A stretch of DNA of 64,000 bases from Metallibacterium scheffleri (GTDB taxonomy: Bacteria; Pseudomonadota; Gammaproteobacteria; Xanthomonadales; Rhodanobacteraceae): assembly GCF_002077135.1 (NCBI RefSeq), contig NZ_LDOS01000002.1:1637865-1701864 (forward strand). Reading direction: 5' to 3'. The notes under the pieces are model-generated. The model searched no databases and was not told the DNA's origin. It worked only from the letters and a program-made list of their open reading frames with translations. The number at the start of each line of letters is the position of its first letter. The first letter of the stretch is position 1. The position numbers were made by a program, and so were the translations under genes. Shown piece by piece: positions 27,522-36,544 of this stretch.

Positions 27522-28388
27522 TCAAGCCACCGCGGACTGTGGACGCAGCACGCCGCGCCGGAACAGAAAAAACAGCCCGCGCACGATCATCGCCAGCATC
27601 AACAGTGAAAACAATCCGGCCAGGATCTTCATCGGCACACCCAGCGCGGCGGCGTGATGCGTCCACGCCACCAGCACCAGAGCCCAGTCGAAAGCCAGAT
27701 GCGCGGCGATGCTCCAGCGCAGGCCGTACTGCACGCGCAGATGGGTCAGCACCAGGCCCGCCATCAGTTGCGGCAGGGTCAGCCACAACAGCCAGAACTG
27801 GTAGCCGACGCCGAAATTGAACATATGCGCGGCCGCGAACAGCAGCACGCTGGTCCACACCGCCCATGGCGCGAAACGGCGCATTCCGCGCAACAAGCCG
27901 CGCCGCGCGACCCAGGCCACGCCCGCCAGCAGCGCCGCGATCGGCAAGCCGATGAGCAGGTTGAGGAAGTAATGCAGCGCGATGTCGTGCGGCAGCAGCG
28001 GAGGCGTGCCCGCCAGCGTCCGCACGCCCTGGATCACCTGCCCGGCCACGAACACGCCGGCAAAGCCCAGCCCGATCGCGAGGGCACGCGGCGAGGTGGA
28101 CAGAAAACAGCGGAACGTCAATTCCTCCAGCACCGGCGCGACCAGCAGCAGGGCCGCAAACCGCCACGAAGGATGACTGACCATGTGCATGATGAAACGG
28201 TCCGCGGGCAGCGCATGTCCGAGCAGATGCAGCGCGCCAACGCTGACCGCCTCTCCCATGTAGGACAGCACCAGCATCAGGCACACCCAGCCGATCCAGT
28301 CACCGATGCGCAAGCGCGCGAAAGGGTCGCTGGCAAGCTGCGGATGGCGCCAGAACTCCAGCAGGGACGGTGCCCGAGACTGATCCAT
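27522..28388 (-). CDS. CPBP family intramembrane metalloprotease
   Basis: 288 residues, about eight hydrophobic helices. The CPBP (Abi/CAAX-protease-like) motif EExxxR is seen in [14 protein letters not shown] near residue 86, with later His motifs [10 protein letters not shown] and [12 protein letters not shown]. Substrate unknown; some family members are bacteriocin-immunity proteins. ATG at 28388 has AGGTGAGG upstream; a longer frame adds 13 residues. Confidence 0.82.
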   Translation of the reverse strand: MDQSRAPSLLEFWRHPQLASDPFARLRIGDWIGWVCLMLVLSYMGEAVSVGALHLLGHALPADRFIMHMVSHPSWRFAALLLVAPVLEELTFRCFLSTSPRALAIGLGFAGVFVAGQVIQGVRTLAGTPPLLPHDIALHYFLNLLIGLPIAALLAGVAWVARRGLLRGMRRFAPWAVWTSVLLFAAAHMFNFGVGYQFWLLWLTLPQLMAGLVLTHLRVQYGLRWSIAAHLAFDWALVLVAWTHHAAALGVPMKILAGLFSLLMLAMIVRGLFFLFRRGVLRPQSAVA

Positions 28389-28525
28389 ATCCTCACCTGG
28401 AGACGCGTTGCGGCATGGCTGGGACAACGCCCATGCCGCCGGGTTCCGCGCGCCGCGCTCACACTTGCGTCATCCGGCGACCGCCTGCCGCGCGCGACGC
28501 GCCTCGGCGCGGGCAGGCAAACCGC

Positions 28526-28531
28526 TACAAT
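28526..28531 (+). promoter_or_regulatory. -10-like TACAAT before the WGR gene and hemE
   Basis: TACAAT about 28 bp before the WGR start codon. No strong -35 is seen. A plausible start point for the WGR-hemE transcript. Confidence 0.35.
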
Positions 28532-28559
28532 CGCATTCCCTCTTTCCAGTCTCCATGCG

Positions 28560-28801
28560 ATGCGCCTGTACCTGCAAACCCTGCCCGATGGCGCCGCGCC
28601 GCAGCGCTACTACCAGCTTGCCCTGGAACAGGATCTGCTTGGCGGCTGGACGCTGGTGCGCGAATGGGGCACGCCGGGCGCCAAACCCGGCGGACGCCGC
28701 GAGGTGTATCTGGAGCGCGACGCCGCCCTGGCCGCGTTCGAGGCCGCGCGCGATGCGCAGATCCGGCGCGGCTTCCGCGTGATGTTCGCGCAGGGCGCCT
28801 G

Positions 28802-28802
<1 letters not shown>
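28560..28802 (+). CDS. Stand-alone WGR domain protein
   Basis: 80 residues, essentially one WGR domain: [39 protein letters not shown] and KRRGF-like [12 protein letters not shown] domains bind nucleic acid and occur in PARPs and in small bacterial proteins of unknown role. The stop overlaps the hemE start (TGATG), so translation is coupled. A nearby ATG five bases upstream is out of frame. Confidence 0.8.
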
Positions 28803-29890
<1,088 letters not shown>

Positions 29891-30092
29891 CCGGCCACAG
29901 CGCATCGATGTCCGGCATTTCGCTTGCCCACCTGACCGCTGACCCGTGTTCAGCGGCCTGCATCCTGACCCATGTTTTTGTCGTCATGCGCCATCGCGTC
30001 GGAGGTCATGCAGCGCAGTGAAACACCGCGCCGGCTGGCTCCGGTCCGCTTGGGTCGCGTTATGCTTGTAAGCTGGCAGGGCGCCATTTCAG

Positions 30093-30117
30093 AAAAGTCC
30101 AACTTGACCCCTGTTTT
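30093..30117 (+). repeat. GGGTCAGAG-family repeat, type AAAAGTCCAAC..CCCCTGTTTT
   Basis: A degenerate copy of the repeat family; near-identical to 30879-30904 and inverted relative to 33455-33479. It lies directly before the TPR-tail remnant. Confidence 0.65.
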
Positions 30118-30259
30118 GGCGCGACGACCCGCGCTACCAGGCCATGGTTTCGGCAGCCGAGGCGCGGCTGGCTGCGAAAGGGGCAGAGGCGATCAAGTCC
30201 GGTTGATGGGCCGTTCCCATTGCGGGGTACTTCGCGAAGTCAAAGCCCAGAACAAACGG

Positions 30260-30311
30260 AAGTGGCTCTGACCCGCTTTGCGGACCCGCTTTGCGTTGGC
30301 ACTCTGACCCC
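30260..30311 (+). repeat. GGGTCAGAG-family repeat, left flank of the MNT/HEPN locus
   Basis: Starts AAGTGGCTCTGACCCGCTTT (30260-30280 is the exact inverse of 30824-30844) and continues with two further partial units, CGGACCCGCTTTGCG and GGCACTCTGACCCC. Confidence 0.75.
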
Positions 30312-30404
30312 GGTTTCGCTTGGCCCTGCCCGCCACTCGATGTCACGGTTACACTGGGAGCGTGGGCTGCTCCGATCGTTGGCGCATCACCCCGCCGTGA
30401 GGCC

Positions 30405-30701
30405 ATGACCATGTTGCTGGACACCTTGCACGCACGAAGAGACGCCATCCACGCCGCGTGTCGTCAGTATGGCGCCCGTCGTATCCGTGTGTTCGGCTCG
30501 GTTGCGCGCGGCGAGGAGCGGCCTGACAGCAACATCGATTTCCTGGTGGATTTCCCGCGCGGCTACGACCTGTTCGCCCAGCGCCTGCCGCTTGCCGAGC
30601 GCCTGACCCAGATCACCGGCCGCCGGCTCGATCTGATTCCCGAACACGAACTCAGCCGTCACCTGCGCGAAGCTGTGCTGAAAGAAGCCATCGAGCTGTG
30701 A
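30405..30701 (+). CDS. MNT-domain nucleotidyltransferase, MntA-like antitoxin
   Basis: 98 residues (a start at 30411 with GAGG eight bases upstream is equally likely). Nucleotidyltransferase motif RIRVFGSVARGEERPDSNID near residues 27-46. In active MntA enzymes the motif ends with two Asp (SDxD); here the first is Asn (SNID), so AMP-transfer activity is probably lost. Proteins of this type neutralise HEPN RNases. The HEPN partner follows with a 4-nt overlap but is truncated. The gene is bracketed by exact inverted repeats. Confidence 0.8.
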   Translation: MTMLLDTLHARRDAIHAACRQYGARRIRVFGSVARGEERPDSNIDFLVDFPRGYDLFAQRLPLAERLTQITGRRLDLIPEHELSRHLREAVLKEAIEL

Positions 30702-30988
30702 GCAAGGCCTGGCAGGCATACGCTCGACACGTTCTCGATACCATCGAGAAAATCCGGCGTATCCAGCAACGTGGCGATCTGACGCAAGACGAAATGCTCT
30801 ACGACGCCACCCTGCGCAATGAACAAAGCGGGTCAGAGCCACTTCGCTCGCCTGTAAGGGGCTCTGACCCAGTTATGGAAAAGTCCAACCTGACCCCTGT
30901 TTTTGGTTTTGATGAGTCGTCAGATCGGGATGCCATCGCGCCGATCAAGGTATCGCAGGACAACGCTACGGAGCCTTCGAACGAATGA
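30698..30988 (+). pseudogene. HEPN (DUF86-type) toxin gene truncated by a repeat
   Basis: The first 42 residues (SKAWQAYARHVLDTIEKIRR to TLRNEQ) match the start of DUF86-type HEPN RNases. At 30824 the frame enters a GGGTCAGAG repeat block and then encodes only repeat-derived sequence (SGSEPLRSPVRGSDPV) to a stop at 30988. The catalytic RxxxxxH region is missing. It should be an inactive remnant. Confidence 0.75.
30824..30904 (+). repeat. Three-unit GGGTCAGAG repeat block
   Basis: Three adjoining units: CAAAGCGGGTCAGAGCCACT, CCTGTAAGGGGCTCTGACCC, and AAAAGTCCAACCTGACCCCT ending in GTTTTT. The first unit is the exact inverse of 30260-30280. The last is the inverse partner of 33455-33479. Confidence 0.8.
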
Positions 30989-31762
30989 CCCTGTGTGCCT
31001 TGACGAACCAAGTTTCAGCCTCAATTCCTGTTTGAGGTGGCAAACCGGACACGTCAAGAGTATGCAAGTGGTCAGCTGCGGCAGTCGGAGTTTGCTCATG
31101 CAACCAGGACATAGGGTATAGCCGCGCTCAGCTGGGTCGAGGAGCGATCGCACCCGAACGAATTGCCCGAGGGCGATGCGGTATTGAAGCTCTGTTAACC
31201 AGGTGACGGCTGGACGCTTGAGATACCCGAGATAGGTAGTCTCGGTGGAAGATGCAACAACGTAGAATTTAGTGCGGGTCCGCTCGCATGTGCGCTTCAT
31301 TATCGGGCCAAAACCGGCCAGAATTGCTGTCGTGTCAGTAAGCTCCTCATTCCGTCGGTCAGGGGCCAAGCAGATGCCCCGCATCGCCAGAAAGACATGG
31401 GCAAACTCGTGCGCCATTATGGAAGCAACTCCTTCTGGATCTTCGCGATATCGCACATTGATCTCGATAAAGTACGCACGTCCTCGAATGGTCACCCGCC
31501 CGGCTGCATCACGCAAATGAACGAACCGAAAATCTCCGTGCTCAAGCGCAAGTCCATACCGCTCAGCTGTGAGTCTAGCCAAGCGAATCGCATATCGCAC
31601 GTGACACGTAGCCCTTGTATTTTGCGACCAGTTCCGGAATGAAGGTTTCTCATGTGCAGCAGGTTCTGGCAATTCGAACACTGGCGGTCGAGCAACGCGC
31701 TGTCTTCCAAGCGCGCCGACAGCGAGACGAACGTAATCTGCCTCAACGGGCCTGTCCATCAT
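30920..31762 (-). CDS. Putative HExxH zinc metallopeptidase with C-terminal zinc ribbon
   Basis: 280 residues; no family recognised with certainty. Residues about 115-124 read IMAHEFAHVFLAM, an HExxH zinc site, followed about 18 residues later by NEELTDTTAILAG, which can supply the third (Glu) ligand as in gluzincins. The C-terminus has two Cys pairs, TLCPGCMSK and LLTCPVCHLK, probably a zinc ribbon. The start has a strong GGGAGGGGC site. Base composition is lower in GC than in neighbouring core genes. It lies in a repeat-bounded accessory segment with the next two genes. Confidence 0.6.
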   Translation of the reverse strand: MMDRPVEADYVRLAVGALGRQRVARPPVFELPEPAAHEKPSFRNWSQNTRATCHVRYAIRLARLTAERYGLALEHGDFRFVHLRDAAGRVTIRGRAYFIEINVRYREDPEGVASIMAHEFAHVFLAMRGICLAPDRRNEELTDTTAILAGFGPIMKRTCERTRTKFYVVASSTETTYLGYLKRPAVTWLTELQYRIALGQFVRVRSLLDPAERGYTLCPGCMSKLRLPQLTTCILLTCPVCHLKQELRLKLGSSRHTGSFVRRLRSVVLRYLDRRDGIPI

Positions 31763-31847
31763 CGAAGTGCCCCTCCCTCATGAGTCGGCGTTAGCGTCCT
31801 CAAAGCCAAGTGTGTTGTGCTTGAGTGTGCAGCCGACAATTATTAAG

Positions 31848-32801
31848 CTAAAACTGCGACGCTGAGATTGGATGTATCTGCATATTGCCGTTGGGTACCT
31901 TATATAGGGTCATGGTTATCTTGCTGAACTGTGTACCATCGTCTTCTGGAGTTTCTTGAAGTTCGAACGGGTCGGTTCGCCACAAGCTTCCATTTGATAG
32001 ATCATCGTAGCGGATGTCGTAACTGCCAGCCGTGATATGCGTAAGAGTAAAGATTCCGTGCGCTGGTATGTAGAATGCGCGAACTGGGCGTTCCGTATTG
32101 CCACCAAGCGACACTAGCTTTACGAAGACATCGGCGGTATTTTGCCCGTTATCTATCGTCACGGTCGATAGCCCATTGATGTGCAGGTGTTTGTATCCGT
32201 CAACGTAGCCGGCCGCGTTCGGCCATGGGGCACCGTTGGGTGCGTGAGATGGTCGGACATAGCTAGCAGCGGGCACTGGCGTTTGGGCCGCACGTTCCTG
32301 GCCCGTATGCTCGACTTGCGGCGTGTCGGACGTCCCACTCGCTGGCGCGACTACAAGATCCTGAACATAGGGCTTTGCCGGTTCCATCTGAGTTGGTTGG
32401 GGCTCGTACGTTACCCACACACCAACCGCGATCGCGGCTAGCAGGAACAAACTCCAGCGCCTGCGCAAATAAGCGCCCGCGGCACTTACTTTTGACGCGA
32501 GCTGGAACCACCAAGCGAGCTTCGGTACCAGTACAGTACCCGGTTGCCGACTAAACTCCGCATCTGGGGCGCTTCCGCGCTCTTGCTCATGTATCCAGAG
32601 GTCATGTTGCGTGCGTCTTTCTGGGTTTGAAAGTACCTCGTATGCCATGTTAACTAGCTTGAGAACCCGGGCAGCCTCTGTGCTCTCCGGATATCTTCGC
32701 GGCGAATACCTGTCAACAAGTACTAAGTAGGCAGCACGAATAACTTCCGGCGACGCATCGCGTGCGACCTTCAAGTTATCGTAATGAGTATGGACGCGCA
32801 T
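31848..32801 (-). CDS. Degenerate J-domain membrane protein
   Basis: 317 residues from the ATG at 32801. Residues about 4-70 resemble a DnaJ J-domain (THYDNLKVARDASPEVIRAA, then VNMAYEVLSNPERRTQHDLW), but the HPD triad is replaced (DRYSPRRYP), so DnaK stimulation is unlikely. One transmembrane helix lies at about 114-127 (WSLFLLAAIAVGVW). The C-terminal half is a probable periplasmic domain with GYVDGYKHLHINGLSTVTID and GIFTLTHITAGSYDIRYDDL. It is AT-richer than core genes. Function unknown. Confidence 0.6.
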   Translation of the reverse strand: MRVHTHYDNLKVARDASPEVIRAAYLVLVDRYSPRRYPESTEAARVLKLVNMAYEVLSNPERRTQHDLWIHEQERGSAPDAEFSRQPGTVLVPKLAWWFQLASKVSAAGAYLRRRWSLFLLAAIAVGVWVTYEPQPTQMEPAKPYVQDLVVAPASGTSDTPQVEHTGQERAAQTPVPAASYVRPSHAPNGAPWPNAAGYVDGYKHLHINGLSTVTIDNGQNTADVFVKLVSLGGNTERPVRAFYIPAHGIFTLTHITAGSYDIRYDDLSNGSLWRTDPFELQETPEDDGTQFSKITMTLYKVPNGNMQIHPISASQF

Positions 32802-32893
32802 GGCCAAATATAACTTAACGTGGAGTCAATCGGCACTGCACGGCTCTATCGCGCAGCATCCAGCGACCGAAGGGAGTGGGGTTGAGCGTAGTG

Positions 32894-33325
32894 TTATGCA
32901 TTAGTTTTATTTTCGAAGACGTTGACGTAATGTGCTTCGAGGTCATCACGTTCACCCAAGAGATGTTTTCTGATCTTTTTAATTATCGACCGTAGGTTAT
33001 CTGAGCCTGGTTTATGGGCTAGTGTATTGGACAGGTCACGAGCCAATTGTGGCGGTAACCAAAGAAAGGCCTGAAACGACAGTTGATTGAGGCGATGGTA
33101 ATCAAGATCTTTTGTGTCTTTGATCCATTCAGCCATTAGATCCGCTACCAACTCAGCTCTAAGACGCACTTCAAGATCATTTTCGAATTTGGATAATTTT
33201 TTGTCGTATTCATGTTGGATTGATAACTCAATACGCTTCTCAATCCAAGTTTTTGTTAGAAATACAATAATGCCAAGTAGAAAAGTGGCTGTAATTGCAC
33301 CTGAGGCAAATGAGTAGAAATCCAT
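32894..33325 (-). CDS. Small membrane-anchored hypothetical protein
   Basis: 143 residues. One N-terminal transmembrane helix (GAITATFLLGIIVFLTKTW, about 9-27), then a charged, probably coiled-coil region (EKRIELSIQHEYDKKLSKFE). No family recognised. Markedly AT-rich compared with the window. ATG preceded by AGGA. Third gene of the 30.9-33.4 kb accessory segment, same strand as the other two. Confidence 0.5.
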   Translation of the reverse strand: MDFYSFASGAITATFLLGIIVFLTKTWIEKRIELSIQHEYDKKLSKFENDLEVRLRAELVADLMAEWIKDTKDLDYHRLNQLSFQAFLWLPPQLARDLSNTLAHKPGSDNLRSIIKKIRKHLLGERDDLEAHYVNVFENKTNA

Positions 33326-33454
33326 GACTTATCCTAAGATGCATAACGCTTGAGGTAAGCGGTGCGCGTTTTTTGCGCGTCCGCTCGACCGAATAGTTGG
33401 ACGGTACTATCCGCGGACAACCCACACATAAACGAGCATCGCTGCGAGAACATC

Positions 33455-33479
33455 AAAACAGGGGTCAGAGTGCACTTTT
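33455..33479 (-). repeat. GGGTCAGAG-family repeat closing the accessory segment
   Basis: AAAACAGGGGTCAGAGTGCA then CTTTT on the plus strand; inverted relative to 30879-30904, so the two copies bracket the three accessory genes. Confidence 0.75.
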
Positions 33480-33509
33480 GTCTCCATGGCTTTGAACTCA
33501 ACGCCGCCC

Positions 33510-34565
33510 TCACCTTAAGCCCTTATTGATCTTCTCCAGCACCGCCGCGCCGGGGCACAGCTCGCGCTCGCCCAGGGTGTTGAACGGCGCGTCCACGGTG
33601 TCGAGGTGGGCGTGCAGGTCGCGGGCTTCGGGATCGACGTAGAGCAGGCCGGTGACGACTTCGCCCTTGGCCTGGTGGGCTTGCAGGTAGTTCATCGCGC
33701 CGACGCGGTCGTGGGCGTCGTAGTCGGTGTGCAGCTTGTGCAGGCGCAGGACGCTGCCGTCGTGCTGTTCGACCTCGATGGTGTCGCCGTCGGCGTAGTC
33801 GACGGTGATTTCCGTGCGCGCCGGCATGATGTCGAGGCGGTTGACGGCCTCGTTGTGTTCGCGCACGTATTCGTAGCTCTTGGTGCTGCCGGCGTGGTTG
33901 TTGAAGGCGACGCAGGGGCTGATCACGTCGATGAAGGCGGCGCCCTTGTGCGCGATCGCGGCCTTGATCAGCGGCACCAGTTGGCGCTTGTCGCCGGAGA
34001 AGCCGCGGGCGACGAAGCTGGCGCCGAGCATCAGCGCCATGCCGACCATGTCCAGCGGGCTGTCGGTGTTGGTCACGCCTTTCTTGGACACCGAGCCCGG
34101 ATCGGCGGTGGCCGAGAACTGGCCCTTGGTCAGGCCGTACACGCCGTTGTTCTCGACGATGTAGGTCATGTCGACGCCGCGGCGCATGACGTGGGCGAAC
34201 TGACCCAGCCCGATCGAGGCCGAGTCGCCGTCGCCGGACACGCCCAGATACAGCAGCGTGCGATTGGCGAGGTTGGCGCCGGTCAGCACCGAGGGCATGC
34301 GCCCGTGCACGGTGTTGAAGCCGTGCGACTGGCCGAGGAAATAATCCGGCGTCTTGCTGCTGCAGCCGATGCCGGAGAGCTTGGCGACGCGGTGCGGCTC
34401 GATGTCCAGCTCCCAGCAGGCCTGGATGATCGCCGCCGAGATCGAGTCGTGGCCGCAGCCGGCGCACAGGGTGGACACCTTGCCCTCGTAGTCGCGGCGG
34501 GTGTAGCCGATGGCGTTGCAGGCCAGGGTCGGGTGGTGCAGCTTGGGTTTGGCGATGTAGGTCAT
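33510..34565 (-). CDS. korB: 2-oxoacid:ferredoxin oxidoreductase, beta (TPP) subunit
   Basis: 351 residues. TPP-binding region LGVSGDGDSASIGLGQFAHV with NNGVYGLTKGQFSATAD, and N-terminal Fe-S/TPP segment STLCAGCGHDSIS and GIGCSSKTPDYF. With the alpha subunit it decarboxylates a 2-oxoacid (2-oxoglutarate most likely, from overall similarity to KorB) and passes electrons to ferredoxin. AGGTGA precedes the ATG. It lies 31 bp after korA in one operon. Confidence 0.88.
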   Translation of the reverse strand: MTYIAKPKLHHPTLACNAIGYTRRDYEGKVSTLCAGCGHDSISAAIIQACWELDIEPHRVAKLSGIGCSSKTPDYFLGQSHGFNTVHGRMPSVLTGANLANRTLLYLGVSGDGDSASIGLGQFAHVMRRGVDMTYIVENNGVYGLTKGQFSATADPGSVSKKGVTNTDSPLDMVGMALMLGASFVARGFSGDKRQLVPLIKAAIAHKGAAFIDVISPCVAFNNHAGSTKSYEYVREHNEAVNRLDIMPARTEITVDYADGDTIEVEQHDGSVLRLHKLHTDYDAHDRVGAMNYLQAHQAKGEVVTGLLYVDPEARDLHAHLDTVDAPFNTLGERELCPGAAVLEKINKGLR

Positions 34566-34596
34566 CTCGGGTCACCTGCTCTTATGCGGCCCACGT

Positions 34597-36435
34597 TCAT
34601 GCCACCCGGCCGGCGTGCAGCGCGGTCACGCCGTACGCGCCGGCGTGCTTGCCGATCGCGCCGGCGATGAAGCGCGCGGTGATCGGCGTGCCGTCGTAGT
34701 GCAGCACCGGAACCAGCTTGGCCGGGTCGATGCCGAAGGCGTCGACGATCAGGCTGCGCAACTGGCCGTCGCGATTCTGCTCGACGATGAACACGCGCTC
34801 GTGCGCGGCGATGAAGTCGCGCACCGCGTCGGGGAAGGGATAGGCGCGCACGCGCAGGGTGTCCAGCGCGATGCCGTCCGCCTGCAGCGCATCGATGGCC
34901 TCGGCCATCGCCGGGCTGGTGGAGCCGAAGAAGATCGCGCCGTGCGGCGTCGGTCGCGGCGCCGCGCGCAGGATCGGTGCCGGCACCAGGCTGCGCGCGG
35001 TGTCGAACTTCTGCAGCAGGCGCTGCATGTTGTAGACGTAGTCGGGGCCGCGCTCGGAATAGCGCGCGTAGGCGTCGCGCGAGGTGCCGCGGGTGAAGTA
35101 GCTGCCGCGCGTCGGATGCGTGGCCGGCAGCGTGCGCCAGGGGATGCCGTCGCCGTCGACGTCCTTGTAGCGGCCGAAATCCTTGCCGGCATCGAGCTCT
35201 TCCGCCGTCATCACCTTGCCGCGGTCGTAGCGGCGCGCATCGTCCCAGGCGAACGGCGCGCACAAGCGCTGGTTCATGCCGATGTCGAGGTCGGTCATCA
35301 GGAACACCGGCGTCTGCAGGCGGTCGGCCAGATCCAGCGCGGTCGCCGCGAACTCGAAGCACTCGTGCGGGTCCTCGGGCAGCAGCAGCACGTGCTTGGT
35401 GTCGCCGTGCGACGCATGGGCGCAGGCCAGCAGGTCGGATTGCTGGGTGCGCGTCGGCATGCCGGTGGACGGACCGCCGCGCTGCACGTCGATGATCGTC
35501 ACCGGAATCTCGGCGAAGTAGGCCAGTCCGATGAACTCGTTCATCAGCGAGATGCCGGGGCCTGAGGTGGCGGTGAAGGCGCGCGCGCCGTTCCAGCCGG
35601 CGCCGACCACCATGCCGATCGAGGCGATCTCGTCCTCGGCCTGCACGATGGCGTAGCGGTTCCTGCCCGTGTCGGGGTCGACGCGCAGCTTCTGGCAGTA
35701 CTTCTGGAAGGCTTCCGCCAGCGACGAGGAGGGCGTGATCGGATACCACGCGCAGACGCTGGCGCCGCCGTAGACGCAGCCCAGCGCCGCGGCGCTGTTG
35801 CCGTCGATGAAGATGCGCCCGCCCACGGCGTCGGCCTGGCGCACGCCGAGGCCGATCGCCGGCAGGCTTTGACTCGCGTAGTCGTGGCCGAGGTGCAGCG
35901 CGTGCACGTTGGGCGCCAGCAGTTTGGGCTTGCTCTTGTACTGCTCGGCGATCAGCGCCTCGATCACGGCGAGATCGATCTGCAGCAGCGCCGCCAGCGC
36001 GCCGACGTAGATGATGTTCTTGAACAGCTGGCGCTGGCGCGGATCGTCGTAGGTGCCGTTGCAGATCTCGGTCAGCGGCATGCCGAGCACGCTGATGTCG
36101 GCGCGGAACTTCGCCGCCGGCAGCGGCCGCGTGCTGTCGTAGAACAGATACCCGCCGGGCTCGATCTCGGCGAGGTCGGCGTCCCAGGTCTGCGGATTCA
36201 TCGCCACCATCAGGTCGACGCCGCCGCGGCGGCCGAGATGGCCGGCCTCGGTGACGCGCACTTCGTACCAGGTCGGCAGGCCCTGGATGTTGGAGGGGAA
36301 GATGTTGCGCGGGCTGACCGGCACGCCCATGCGCAGGATGGACTTGGCGAACAGCTCGTTGGCCGAGGCCGAGCCGGAGCCATTGACGTTGGCGAACTTG
36401 ACCACGAAGTCGTTGACCGCCTCGATCGGCTTCAT
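34597..36435 (-). CDS. korA: 2-oxoacid:ferredoxin oxidoreductase, fused gamma-alpha subunit
   Basis: 612 residues, the length of gamma-alpha fusions. The gamma domain (about 1-190) starts FVVKFANVNGSGSASANELF. The alpha pyrimidine-binding domain begins near 205 with GNSAAALGCVYGGASVCAWY and PITPSSSLAEAFQ, then GAGWNGARAFTATSGPGISL. EQNRDGQLRSLIVDAFGID lies near the C-terminus. GGAG nine bases before the ATG. Sits between the FAD/Fe-S partner and korB. The substrate is inferred, not proven. Confidence 0.88.
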   Translation of the reverse strand: MKPIEAVNDFVVKFANVNGSGSASANELFAKSILRMGVPVSPRNIFPSNIQGLPTWYEVRVTEAGHLGRRGGVDLMVAMNPQTWDADLAEIEPGGYLFYDSTRPLPAAKFRADISVLGMPLTEICNGTYDDPRQRQLFKNIIYVGALAALLQIDLAVIEALIAEQYKSKPKLLAPNVHALHLGHDYASQSLPAIGLGVRQADAVGGRIFIDGNSAAALGCVYGGASVCAWYPITPSSSLAEAFQKYCQKLRVDPDTGRNRYAIVQAEDEIASIGMVVGAGWNGARAFTATSGPGISLMNEFIGLAYFAEIPVTIIDVQRGGPSTGMPTRTQQSDLLACAHASHGDTKHVLLLPEDPHECFEFAATALDLADRLQTPVFLMTDLDIGMNQRLCAPFAWDDARRYDRGKVMTAEELDAGKDFGRYKDVDGDGIPWRTLPATHPTRGSYFTRGTSRDAYARYSERGPDYVYNMQRLLQKFDTARSLVPAPILRAAPRPTPHGAIFFGSTSPAMAEAIDALQADGIALDTLRVRAYPFPDAVRDFIAAHERVFIVEQNRDGQLRSLIVDAFGIDPAKLVPVLHYDGTPITARFIAGAIGKHAGAYGVTALHAGRVA

Positions 36436-36544
36436 GCGCGGGCTCCGCAGATGCAGGCGTTACGGCACGCGCAAACCCCCGCCCGGCCTGCGGCCACCCG
36501 CTCCCGCGAGGAGAGGGGAAGGACTGGCGCTGGACGCGTGGCGC

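Larger units (their letters stand above)
29891..30404. other. Gene-poor stretch with repeats and a protein remnant
   Basis: No intact gene. It holds degraded copies of the GGGTCAGAG repeat family (30093-30117 and 30260-30311). It also holds a 28-codon remnant on the plus strand at 30120-30206 reading DDPRYQAMVSAAEARLAA and ending in TGA, which resembles the C-terminal tail of TPR-containing regulators. The rest shows no recognisable signal. Confidence 0.6.

Noticed and set aside
36436-36544. Repeat-like GC-rich segment (CTCCCGCGAGGAGAGGGG) between korA and the flavoprotein gene
   Set aside because: It contains a short CTCCCGCGAGGAG palindrome but no second copy was found in the window, so no family can be claimed.
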